The notes beneath the pieces are model-generated. The model saw nothing but the letters and a program-made list of their open reading frames with translations. It searched no databases and had not been told where the DNA came from. From positions 255,569-319,568 of the forward strand of contig JAAOMT010000529.1 of NCBI GenBank assembly GCA_016748015.1: a stretch of DNA of 64,000 nucleotides. Direction: 5' to 3'. Source of the stretch: Geosiphon pyriformis (taxonomy: Eukaryota > Glomeromycota > Glomeromycetes > Archaeosporales > Geosiphonaceae). The position numbers and the translations under genes were made by a program. Each line of letters starts with the position of its first letter. The first letter of the stretch is position 1. Shown one piece after another: positions 1 to 13,400 of this stretch.

Positions 1-1481
1 TTTAATAACAGTTAAAAACTGTTTTGTTTTTATGTTACTTAAAAACCCATTCCAAAAAGTGCTGTTTGGTTGTTTCTACTTCAAAAAAGTTTTTTTAATA
101 TTAAAACATGTAGAAGCAATACTAAAAATAGAAACTACTACTATTTTACTTTTTATTTTGAATGTAATCATGAAAATATAAAAAAAAGAGGTTGAATTAT
201 TTTTTACAATGTTCAATTTAATTTTTTATTGCTATTAATTAAAACATATTAATTTTTATTATTTATTGTAATTAATAAATTATTTTAATTATTACTATAT
301 TTTAAGATATTTACAAATAAAACAATAATATTTTAATTAAATTCTACATAAATTAAAAATCAATTGTAATTATTAGATAAAATCAATTAATTATGATATT
401 TTAATATCTTAAAATTTTAAAAATAATGAAAAATAGCATTTTCGAACTTTTATTAATTGTAACTTAAGAGAAATTTTTTTAAAATAAAAGATTTTTAAAA
501 AAGATTATTTAACAATTTATTTGATTTAACAAGCGCTTTTTATACGTGACCGGCCACCCAGTTTTAAAAATTAAACAAAAATTCAATAAAGATTGTTAAT
601 AACAAAAAGATCAATTATTAAAATATTTAAGAATTTATAATTAGATTTTTTAATATTAAACATAAATGCAAAAATTCATAAAAAATTTTATTTTCAAAAA
701 TAAACTATTTAATTTTATTATTATTAAATATATGTTACATTGTTAATTTTCTTAGGTTGCTTAAATAAATTTTGTTATATATATATACATAAATTTTAAT
801 ATTAAATTTTTTTTAATTTGTGTTTTTGTAATTTATACTTTTTACATAAAATTTTAATTTTTAATACTATTATTTTGTGTTTAATACTATTGATTTTATT
901 TTTGCAAAATTTTTTTAAATTGTTTATATTTTTAATTTTAAAAGTTTAATTTTAATTGTAATTAAACTAATGAGCGCATGACGTCTTATATATGTATGTT
1001 GTAATATTGTAAGACCACCCTCAATAAAGCATATTCAATAAAATAAAAACTCAAGTATTTATTAATAAGTAACAACAATAAAATTATTTTTATTTTAAAT
1101 ATTTAATACGTACAAGGATTTTAATAAAAAACAATAATGTATTATTATTATCATTTTTTAAATATGATTACCAATTTTTATAATTGTTTCAAAATAAGTC
1201 GAATAAAAAATAATACAACAAAATATTTTTATTTAAAGCTCAAGAAACTTTAATTTTTTTCTTTATAATTAAGTTGACAAAGATCGAAATATAGAACAAT
1301 AATTTTTCTAATTTTTTGGTGCCACATTCACTAGAGAATAAGATTTTCAATTTTAACTTTCTGCTTAGCTTAGGATCGAACCAAATTCATGACCATATGA
1401 AACTTAATCTCAAGATTTAAATGCCAAATGCCAAAAAATAAGGACATAAGTTTATTGAAAGTGTTTAGCGAGTGGTACCTT
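1..1481. other. AT-rich intergenic spacer, no gene seen
   Basis: Almost entirely A/T with short homopolymer runs. I see no open frame with coding character, no tRNA and no clear repeat boundary. The part just right of the window start lies downstream of the RNF213-like stop codon at 1482, so 1300-1481 probably holds its 3' UTR and polyadenylation region. Confidence 0.6.
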
Positions 1482-4400
1482 TTACATGGCATCATATCCT
1501 CCACCACGTAAATTGCGTTTTTTCTTTCCCGCTGAATTACTAGTATTAGCAGTTCGCCGGATATTTATGGCAGCTGCATTAGAACTTTGCCTTTTAAATG
1601 CTGCTTTCTGTAAAAATGTAAATAAGGCAAATTTAGTGAATCTGTCCCTAATTTTGAAATTCAAAAAATTCAATTACCTGTAAATGTAGCCTTATCAATT
1701 GGTAAGCTGCGTGGCAATGCTCAATAAGTAGAAATTCGGGGAAAAGTTCATCAACCAAGTCGTAGTTAATAGTGGACGGCCAACAGTTAAGTGAAGTTTC
1801 AGTAAGGTAGAGTGACAATGGTTCCTTGGGGCGAAGAGATTCAGCCGAAAGATATCGTAATATAAATCTTTTTAACGCAGTAGAAAATGCTTCAGCCGGC
1901 AATTTCTTCTTACTGTGTAGGTAATCTTTTCGAGTTTGCAGCTGTTGTGTTTCAAAATCTAAGATCTCGATTAGTCTAGATTCAAGTTCATTTGGAAGTG
2001 GCTCCTTGTATTGGCTTTCGATACATTCGACCGCTACATCAGCCACTTGATCCTCTACTAATTCGTATAATGCCACAATGTGTTTCAATTGAAGTCCAAC
2101 TTGAAGCATCCGACTGATCCCGTCATTTTCAATGATCAATAATTGGATCCATTGGTGAACGTAGTCTGTAATTAGCATATCACCGTCACCAATTGCAGTA
2201 CGTTTGACGAAACATAAGAGAATTTCCAAGGAAGAAAGAAGTTCTGATCCGTTTTCCAATGCAAAAGAATCCTCAACCATCAAATAACCACTGGTGTAAG
2301 AGCTTGAAGAAGAGATGGAGCTATTTCTGAGAACCAAAAGTTTCTCGTGTGGAATATTTTCTTGTGGCAAAAGAGCTTTGACCTCGTTTAATAAAGTCCA
2401 GGATCCATGAAATAATTCCATGTGAAATAGGAATTTATCAAGATAAATATTCTCTTCAATGGGTTCAATATAGACCTTGTCAAACATTAACAAACGTGCA
2501 AGTTCAATCTCAATCTTGTATAAATCATAATCAATTTCTTGTCCATGGCCAACTTCCAATTTCCGTTGGCTGAATTTAAGAATTTCATTATTCCATTCGT
2601 ATCCGATAATATTAGAAGATCTTGTATCTTCAACCCGCATTGAACGAAGGAGATAAAGTTGTTGTTGGTTATTCACAGCCTGAACCTGAGTTAAAGAAGC
2701 GCTAGAACCAAGCTCTGAGGTGTTATCTTGTTCGAGGAATCTAAGAGAACGACAACCAGGTGAAATGTTGATTACTTCTTGCAAAAACTTATTTTGCAGG
2801 GTAACTAAAAAGTGCAAAATTGCACAAAGATATAATGAATTATCTTTAGCTTCTATTAATCCAAAAATAATAGGAAGATCATCTTTAATTATAGGCCTTA
2901 AGGCTGGTAGCTCATGACATTGAAATCGGGTTACATGAGGGATTACAATGTTCCAGGCTTCCGCAAATTCCATAAACGTTGTGCTCAAATAATGGGACAT
3001 TTCTTCAGATTCTGCAGCTTCTTTGTTGATAAAATCACGAAAAGACATTTCTTGAGCTTGCTTACGGCTTATACGAAGGGTAAGGCGTGTGGATAGAATC
3101 TTAACAAATTTCACAATGGGCTTTATATATTTAATTAGAGGCAACGTTTGTTCATGCTTGAAAAATACTGCCAAAAATGGGAATTTCGTCATATTTTGAT
3201 AATCGGCCGAAAAATAAGCACGCAGATTTTCACGATTTGTGTCCCCAATTTGACGCCAAAGTCGTGGCAAATGATTTTGACAATATTTTTCATCCATTTT
3301 GATTGTTTCGTCAATTTCTGTTTCAAAAACACCGTTGCCTTTTTTTGCAGCAGTAGCCGCTGTCTCCAATTTTGTCCGAAAATCAATTACAGTTGCATTG
3401 AGGTTTTTAACAAAAGGTCTAACATATCTTTCAGTAAAATCACGCTCCCATTCTTCACGCTCAGCTGCTGTGTTGACAGCGATAGGATTTGTCTCGTAGC
3501 CTTTAATCATTTCTGAAAGGATTGCATGGATCACTAACGCTAAATGCTCATCTTGACAATCAAAAATATTCTTTAAGACATCCCAATCTTTGGTAATATG
3601 ATCGAGACAATAAGCAGCCGGGTCTGGTACATTTTGTAGAAAGGCGTCGACCGTTGGTGAAGGTGTGGATATTCCAATTATAGCGTGAACAAATAAATGT
3701 AAAATTCGATAAGATGCTGGAGTCATGGAGCGGACAGATTGATAAATGTCTAAGCTCCCTGCCTCAATAATATAGCCAGGCTGATCTCTTTGGGGGCCTT
3801 GTGTAACTGGGGCAGTATCAATTTTAGTTTGCCCCTCAGCTGGTCGCCCATAACCCTTTGGCTCAAATGATTTTTTGCATTCAGGGCATACGATATTAAT
3901 CCCAAGCTGTACGACATTCCCACAATCGCCAATCATGTATCGATATCCACATACACATTGATAACTACGAAGGATTTAATGGTTTTAATATTATATATGA
4001 TATCAAATGTATAAAAAGAGTACTTGGGAATCAAAAAACATACCGAGTGTGACCATCTGCACGCCCAGCGTTTAGAGCGTTCATAATGATTGCTTCTATA
4101 TCCGATGGGCATGTTAGAATAAAGGAATTTTGAGAAGCTTGTAATTGATGGAGGTATGAGCACAACGGCGAATAGTTGGGTGGTAAAGATGCGTGTATTG
4201 AAACGATGTGAATGATAACCGAAATCAAAAGCATCTTCGGATTGGTTGTCTGTTGATTGAAGCGAATAAATGGGTGTTGGTTTTCAAAAATTTTCTCAAT
4301 TATTTGCCTATATTGAATAGGAATCTTCATTAATTTTATTTTGTTACGCAGAAATTCATATACTCGCAACTCTCCATGATTAAATTCCTGAGTAGCAATT

Positions 4401-7400
4401 CGAGTAGAATGTAGGCGAGCTGTTATAAGCCCCACTAAAGCAATACGTGCACCGACATCATTTTTCAATAATTTATCAAGAAATTGATCAAGAGGCCCAT
4501 CGTTCAATATATAATATAAATTATCAAAAGCACTTTCTGCTTCAGAATAAGGTTTCAAAGACCAATACGGATTTACTGGAAGTTTGATTCGATTCTTTTC
4601 GTTGTCCCATGGCAAATCTCCAAGCCATGGTAAAATTTTTTGCTGAACTTCACAAAACTTTTTGATATTTTCAATAGAAAATTGTCGTGATCGCAAATCC
4701 TTCAGAAAATGTACTTTCAAGGAGTGAACTAAGGCGTTTGGGAATCGCAACGAATTGTTGATGTCTTCAATCCAATTATCCATTTCCATAAAATTAAAGC
4801 CCACAACTTGAGCTAGCGAATCTTGTAACGACTCAGCGGATTCCCAGAATTGATGAACAAACTCTTTCAAAAATACAATTGAAGTTATAACTTGCAAAGG
4901 CTCTGAATTATTTAAAGCTTTTAAAGTTTCTATTGCTGGATTGAAGAAAGGTACCAAATCACAAAGTTGATTATTTGAAAAATATTGTTTTTGTATAATA
5001 TCGCCGCATAATGCAGCCATTGGAGAATCTAAGGCATCTTTTGCTAGGCATTCGTTGATAAGATTTAATCTCGGCGAAAAGCGCAAATACTCTTGGGGTG
5101 ATTCAATAAGACCAAAAAATAAATTCTGCTGTTGCTCTTCTTCAGCAAGGAAGATACGCAAGATAATAGATGCAGTAAGTGGGAATGGATTCCGAGAGAA
5201 AATTTTCTCATAGAGATGTTCGCGCAATGGTGACTCTAGTTCAATAATTTCCAAGAAGCGCGTTAGGAAAGACTGTCGTGCAGTCATAATAGATTCATTG
5301 GGCTCCAAATTATCCAAGATTTCCATAATACTATCAATTGTTTCTATTGAGAAGATTTGTTGATATTTGTTTTGTTGAGCAAAATGAATCATTCTACTTA
5401 TCTCAATAAGAGGAATTGCTTTTGTATTAACTAAATCATTGCAAATTCGCAAAAGACAAAGCGACTGTACATTTGAAGATTCCGAGAGCTTGGCACAAAC
5501 TGGAAGTATGTTATTAACTTGACGTTGCCATTGCTCTATTTTCACCACTTCTTCAGTCTGATCAGCTCCTTTCTGAAGAGAAAAATCATGAATATATCCT
5601 AGCATCATTTCCGTTACTTCCCGAATCAGATATCTTTCAAAAGTATCATCGTTATCGTCATCATCGTAATTATAGTCGTCGTCGTTGTTGATTTCATCAT
5701 CAGAATCCATTAAAATGCCTTTGCCCTTTGTATTGTGATTTTTAACATTAATCCCTTTCCAAGATTTATCAACTAACACCATTTCCACGATCTTCGGACA
5801 AAGTTTTGCCAAATTGAGTTTCGCAATAATGACTCCGGAGTTATCCCACCAGTATGCGTGTAACTTAATTGGGTTGAAACTCTCTTTAGGGAGGTCCTGT
5901 CTTATGATATAACTCAATAGCTTTCCATTGTTATTTCCACTAATTCCTGATGACAATACCATAATAAAATCTTCATAATAAAGATCCATTGCATGTTCCA
6001 AAAGTGGTGAGCGAAGAGCAGGCAAAGCAGTCAAAATATTGGTGGTAAAACGATCTTGAAGTTCTTCAATAATATGATTTAGAAGCTGTCCATTATCATC
6101 AATATTTTCATCGTCCTCAAAGAGTCTTTCCGATTCTTCTTGATATAGCTTTTTAAAATGATTTATCCGATTCATAAAATGTAATGAAAATGGAAATCGG
6201 AGTGTATGTTGAGCATTTGGCATCGCATATCCATCAGGTTTTGGGTTGGGCAAATCTTCAATGTTTAGTATTTTCTTGTCCAAAAACATTTCGTTCCAAA
6301 AGAGATGAAGATTGTTTTCTTCACTGTCGCCGTCTGATATTGAGGTGTTAAAGAACGTTTCTAGAGCTGACAGTCTTTCGAGAACGCATAGGATTTTTGC
6401 AATAGGTTGCCGAATATATACCCGAATATAAGATTGAAGGGCGGCTGAGAAGGATGAGAACAAATATAACGATTTTTTGTCAGATGCTACTTGTAATTGC
6501 CAGTCATCGGAGCGGTGCTCTAATAACCATTCTTCTGTTCGCTTTTGTAAAATTGGCAGTAATTTGGAATTCGGAATTTTCTGTAGCAAGGTTCTAAAAT
6601 AAAATTATGATAAGAATGGAAAATAAAGAAATCTGATTTCGAATTTAAAGCTTTCGGAAATTTTATTGATCAACTTACTTCACACGAACAATTTGCTTTG
6701 GCGAGGAGGGATACTTATTACAGAGTAGGCACCATAAAAGTTCTTTTTCTATGATTTCCTTAAATGGATATGATGAATTGAGGATATCATAAAGGTTATA
6801 CTCCAGCAAGGTCGACAAGGGTTTGTCCGTAGGTGTCAGTGTCTCAATAGTAACCTGATTCCAACCACACATAAAATTAAAAAATCCCGAATTGTCCTCG
6901 TTTCCACGATGAATATGAAGAATTATGCATGCATGTTTTGATGGCACTTGATTTTCCTCTTGCTGGTCTAATCTCATTAAATATTCTCCACGGAATTGCT
7001 CGATAAGGAATTTCGCCAATTTTATACATCCTGAATTTACAGTAGATAGGTCACATTGTAGAATTAACAATTCATCTTTAGATTCTAACCAAAATCTTTT
7101 TATTCGATTTTGCAGTTTTGCTTCGGTTTTGAAGGTTGACAGCTTGTCAATTTGACATGATATAAATCCTTCCAAGATTAATTTTATATCTGTGTTGATA
7201 TTTGAGAAAGTATTAATGATAACCTGATGACTTTCTGGAATGGTATCGGTGCGAGTGCTTTCGAAGAACGTCTTAAAGTAGGCCAAGACATCATCGTGGT
7301 ATCGATTACCAAAATAGAATTCTTTCCAAAAAACTATTTCATTTCGATTTGTGCTTGCTAAAGCAGATTTCTCGGAGCGTATAATACCATCCGAAGAAGC

Positions 7401-10400
7401 AATCATAATGAGAGATTCTTTACACTAAAATTTTGGGAGTAGCAAAAGAATTCATTTAGAAATTTTGGTTATGAAGCGAAACGAAAATAAGAAGCAAACA
7501 AGTAAAACTGATTTTAATCTGACCTTGGTGATTATTGAGTCTTCATCCATCGTTGGGTTTTTTTTACAATGATCAATGACTAAGCTTTGGACAGTTTCTA
7601 CAGGATTAAATCCTATAAACATATCCTTTTGGGAAAAAGGATTGTTGGGATGTTTGGCTTCCAATTCCACTAGGGTTGATATTTGATGTGCCCAATCCAA
7701 AAGATAATTTACAAATTTCTTTTGATATTCCTCGAGCGTATCATTGATGCTTACTCTTTGCTTTTCAAACCGGTTTAGGAGAGGAGGATCTGCATATTTT
7801 AAGTTTTTCTCGTCCATAATTAAAATGCACCGGAAATTTTCATGAACAAAGCACATTGGATTAGAGTAGGCGCCTAGAGCAACTCGTGTGTAGTGTTTCA
7901 GATTTTCTTGACTACCAACTAAAATAATTTTTAGACAAAAAAGTAGATTAGAGCAACAGGATTAAAATTTGAACCATGCAACTCGGAAAAAATAGAAAAA
8001 TAGCAACTATTTCAAATCTATAAGCACCTGTTATATAGTTTTGGTTCCACAAGTCGTAAAGGCTTCCTGAGATGAGGGAGAAAGTATTTAAACAAAAAGA
8101 ACCAATAAAACGCAAAGAGACTTCAAATTTTGAATATTTAACCATAAATTATTTCCAAGTCAGTTAAAATTAGGGGACGGCCGGCTTCAACGCACATCTA
8201 ATGAATGTTTGGATAGTGTTCAGAAACGATGATTTTTAAAGCACTCAAACTTCAAAGTCCACTTCAAATTGTAATGAGTATTTACCATTATCCGACTTAG
8301 AACAGCGTATGAATAATCTTCTTGATCATCTGAAAATTGGGAGCCACAAATTACCTAAAGAGTGATGTAATAAAGCTTAATATTTCAGATATGCAAGAAA
8401 ATTTTTTATTGTAGATATTCACCACTGGGTCTAAGTCTCTTTGACGCAACTGATATGTCAGTATATCGACAATTGAGTCACTCTTGCCAATCACCATTAA
8501 GTGTCGGGCCTCTTTATCATCAAGGTTTGTGCTAATTAATTCCTCTACCGGAATCGAACTGTATTCATATGGTTTTCCTGGAAATTTTTATATAAAATAA
8601 ATTTTTTAATCTTCAAAATATTACAAGATGAAATTCGATGTTGGATTTACCATTATTAAGGCTTGTGAAAACTTGTCCAAAGTATTGCTCACATACGTCT
8701 TTAGTTTGTTCAGTTCCTCCGAAATTTCGCGCTAATGCCACTTGCAAGGAGTCCGCTAGAAAGATTCTATGATAAGATACACATAATTTCTAGATTACCT
8801 AGGAGTATTTAATAAATTTTTAATTACCTGATAAGTCAGCTCCGCTCAAACTCTTGACTAAAGCATAATAATCTCGTAAACCTAAAAAACAGAATAAATA
8901 AACATTCACAAAATACATCTAGTTAAATGAACATTTAATTTTAGCGTACCATGAAAATTTGAAAATTTTTGATTCTTCTCATATTCTAGATATGCATCAG
9001 CTAGCAGACCGTATTTTCTTTTATAGTAATCACTGAATCGATAAACATAACCCTCTTTTTTTTCTAACAGGCGAGTACTTGTTTCTATTAAGTCTTCACG
9101 ATCGAAGTTAGGCCGTTGAACAAGAAGAGCTCTACTTGATTTGCTATTGTCCAGACGCCAATTGCTGATACCGATCACAGAAATCTTAGGACCATCGTTC
9201 GGATAGCTCGGTTCGAGAAGTGAGTGTAAAACTTTTAGGGGATTGAATGGGCTAGTTTCGGCTAAACCAACTGCAAACCCAGAAGTTAAAAGAAAGAACA
9301 GTTAGCTGAACACAATAATTGTTGGTATTATTGGTATTATGGGTTATGATGAGTCTTTTGTTCCCACCTTCGTCAAGAAGAACAACAGCATTTAATGGAA
9401 ATTCCTCAGAACTGGTTTTCTGATAATTATGCGCTTTTTCAAAAACTTTGAGTATACCATCAGAAGTTGATGAGGAAGAACCTTGATGTGGGATAACATA
9501 AATCTAAATTGGAAATCGTGTTAATCACCAAATATAAAATACTGAAATACTTTTCAATCATTATATAAAGTTTAATCACTTGTGGCAATTTTTGAAAATA
9601 ACCATCATCAGAATCCGTTCCACGAAGATTCTGACTTATGATGCGTATTGCTAATGATTTGGAACTTGAAAAAGGATCGAAAAAAAAATTTGAAATTTTT
9701 AGAGTTTCATAGATAATTATAATGTTAGCCAAATTTTTTACCTTCCTGGAGCCCCAATTATAAAAACTGGAATACGAGTTAATATACAAACAACCATTAC
9801 AAGTATATTTTCGAGCAGGGCAGAGTTCGCGGCAATTGATGGCCCTGTGTTCATACGGTCAAAATAATCTTTTTGTTCTTCTTTGTTTATATCTAAAAAT
9901 CCTTCTGGGTCCATATTAATTCCGTTCATTGCAAAAATAGCACACATTCTTTGTCGATATATTAGTCGGTCCTTTTTATCGTACATTCTGGCCTATTATG
10001 TTATATATTTTTACAACAAAATTGAGAAACTAGTTAGTGTGATTCCATCACCAAGTGTAATACATATATAGACATGCCTGATAACACAATCCTAATGCCA
10101 AACAAATGGAACGTGTCAAAATAGACCACCGATCATTCGGGTACTTGTAGTATCGGAAAATATTTTTAGAAATTTTGGGTCCCGGACGATTTCGAAAACT
10201 CTTTTGAAAAAAGTCAACGAGTTTTATAGCACGTTTACAATCACGAAGGCTGACACTGTTTGGCTGTAAAACCAATATAAGGTCATTAATGTCAAGATTT
10301 GATGATAGAGTGTGAAACAATTAGAAATTGTGGCTTATCCTAACCTCCTCCTTTTCTCGAATAAATTGTTGCGAGGCAAATAATAAATCAGCAAACCCAT

Positions 10401-13400
10401 TCTTAAGAGCCTCTGGTCCGAGGAACTTGTCTACCATAATCTGTATATATTTTTTCTCATCTTTTGGCTGAAGAACACCATAATCCCAAACGTAATCCAA
10501 AATTTGATCGGGTAGTGGATGCACCTGATAAACCAATCTACTTCGCTCTTCATAACGTTTTTGTACTACCAGGCCAGCGCTAGTTTGACCTTTAGTTCGT
10601 AATCGATAACTTGAAGAAATTTTTTATAGTTAAATTTCAAACAAAATTTCTCGGATGGAGCCAGATTTATTTTAATCATACTCACGGATTAGCCGCAGCG
10701 AAAAGGCGAATGTTGTGGTGGATGAGTCTTCCGTTGAGCATTCTGTGTGATATGAGGTCGGCGAGCAATCCAATATGATTGCAAGTATTTATTTCATCAA
10801 AGAATAACCAGGTCTCGCCTAATTGCGCTGCGTTGGTAGCTTCTTCCATAAATTTAAGGATATCGTGATCACGTATTCCAGCATGTAAATTCAAGGCCTT
10901 AAATTGTACTTCAATCACCAATGATAAAAAATTAAGAAGACTGGTCTGTAATAAAAATTAATCATTCTTAGCAAAAATTCTTGAGCTTGCAATTGAACAT
11001 AAAGGTTTGAAATAATTATTACTTTGCCACACCCAGCTTCTCCACAAACAATTACAGGAATATTAGCACGAGCTCGCAATAATATTAACGCCATTTTTAA
11101 TATATTGTCACCAGATAATGCGTACGAGGGTAGGTCGAGTTTATGAACTGATTTTCGGGCGAGTGATTCTAATTTCAGGAGCAATACCTCAGCAGGCATT
11201 TCGTGGTAATCATCTAATGCCCACTCTTTACTGTTGGCACATATCCGGAGATCAGCTTGTTGACCTTTTAACAAGCTTTGAACGTTAACGGGAACTTGGG
11301 CCTTATCTCGATAGAATGCAGCGATCGAATCTGGTGCCTGGGACAAAAATACGACCAATAAATGATTTGATTCTTCCCAAGCTACAAAAATTGAAATAAA
11401 GATTAATTACAAGAAATGACTTTTGAGTCGCATCTAAATTATGAAAAAAATTGATAAATTACGTAAGATGGCGCCCAAACGTGCATTGTCCGCTTCAAAA
11501 GTATTTTCCAATTGTGCGAATTTAGAAGATATTCCTCGCGTGGCAAAATCTTTTCCCGAGGCAATAAATTGTTCGACCAATATAGAGCGAATATCACGTG
11601 CTTTGACCATGAGCGAAAGATTTTCCACGCGGAAATATGAGCTTGCTGACATACGGATCAATTGATCAGCAAATACGTTAACAAATATTTGAACGAAACG
11701 ATGAGATAATATATTTTCAGTGTTCTCTTCAAAGAAATATTGGCGTATCAAAGTTTGACAACGATCGGTGGAAACAGGAGGACCAGGGTGGAAAGAAATA
11801 TTTGTATTGTCGAGAATTCTTCTATCATAAGCATCCAAATAACGAGCTACAACTTGGATGGGACTGGTGAGCTCTTGTGATACAATCATATTTTCGATAT
11901 TCCAGGTTATATGATGTGATAAAAGATAGCCAGTAAATGGAAGAGAATTAAGTAGATATTGCTCGACAGTAGATGCAATCTCTATATAGACATGGGTATC
12001 AGGAAGTTCTGCGATATCAACTTCATTAGAAATCATGCCCAACGTCAAAAGCTCAAATAAGAACATGTTGACATCACCAGAATGATCCACAGAGAGTATG
12101 TTGAGATGCAAGCTTTCGAATTTCCGAAGATTACAGTTTTTTAATTGGCACGTCAATCTTTCAAACTGAACACAATCACTGATGAGAAAACTTCGTGGTA
12201 TCAAACCGTTTTTCATACTAGCTTGTTGAATCCATTCAGTTTTTCCTTGACCAGATAAAGCTGAAGAAACACATGTAACATTGGGACAAATTTCTGCATA
12301 AATTTTTGTCATGGAAGAGGCATTGAGGCCGTTTGTTATATGGACATTATCAGGAAATTGGTCGATTATGTGGTGATGCACTCCTGGCTCATGACAACAA
12401 ACTAACGCCAAATTATAAGATGTCTCTATTTCACGAAGTGTCCGTATATCTTTGACCAGATTGTATTGTATGTCGTAATCAAGCACCTCTAAGTTTGCGA
12501 TGCAGAACAATTGTTCTTCTAAACCGTTGATAAATATAGCAATTATGAAAAGTCAGGATCAAACGAAGAGGAATAGTTTGGAAATTTCTTTGACAAGACC
12601 AATAAAATCAAGCTTACTATATCCATTTCTAGAAGCAAAAAAACACCTTTTGATGAAGAGAGAAAGTTCCTCGGCTGTGGTTGAAGATCTACATATGAGA
12701 ATTTCCCATGGTTCAGGATATGCTCCATGATTTGCGAAAATTGACATTATGGTATTAGCTAAACGTGTTTTATCACAAGCCGCAATAAATAATTGGCCAG
12801 GTTGAACCACATCAGTCATTATCAGCTCAATTTGCGCAAAACCTTTTCGCGTTCTTTTTGGTAACCTTTCAAATATATCAAAGAGCTGTGATCCAATTTC
12901 ACTCAATATTCTATCAAAAGATTCTGATCGGTAATCAAAAGCCTGAAGGTCCATTGGAGATGGTAGTTGGGCTTGTTTGTGTACATATCTCAAAAGTATT
13001 TCACAATTGGCTTGATTTTGAGATTTATCAGTTGCATTTCCCATAAAATAATCATAGAATGTCAAAATATGACGCGCTGTGAAAAAATTCAAATAATAAT
13101 GATCTTCTTGTGATTTGTTGACTATGTCCTTCCTTTGTGTGTAAGATAATTAGTTCGTGATGTATTTAAGAAAATAAAAGCTAAACACAAAAATAATTAC
13201 CACTTTTCCAAGTCAATTTTGAGAATTTCAAATAAGTCGATCATTTCTTCAAGATTCATTGCACTCTCGTTAAAGTCACGATATGCAAAATGTCCTAATT
13301 CCATCAACGTTGATGCGAGAGCTACGATCTGTTGACTCATATCAACATGACGCACAAATGTCGTCATATAATCATTCTCATCTTCCAAGTCAGAGCCATT

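Noticed and set aside
530-1040. Possible terminal repeats (gtgaccggccaccc and gtaagaccaccctc)
   Set aside because: Similarity is short and imperfect, with no coding content between; not enough for a mobile element call.
2720-3516. Plus-strand open frames opposite the large RNF213-like exons
   Set aside because: They are mirror frames of coding exons with no start context, domain or splice support; the minus strand carries conserved motifs across the whole stretch.
3250-7424. Hidden RING finger in the RNF213-like protein
   Set aside because: I checked Cys/His spacing in exons 6679-7424, 4044-6593 and 1678-3964; only the RZ finger has paired Cys.
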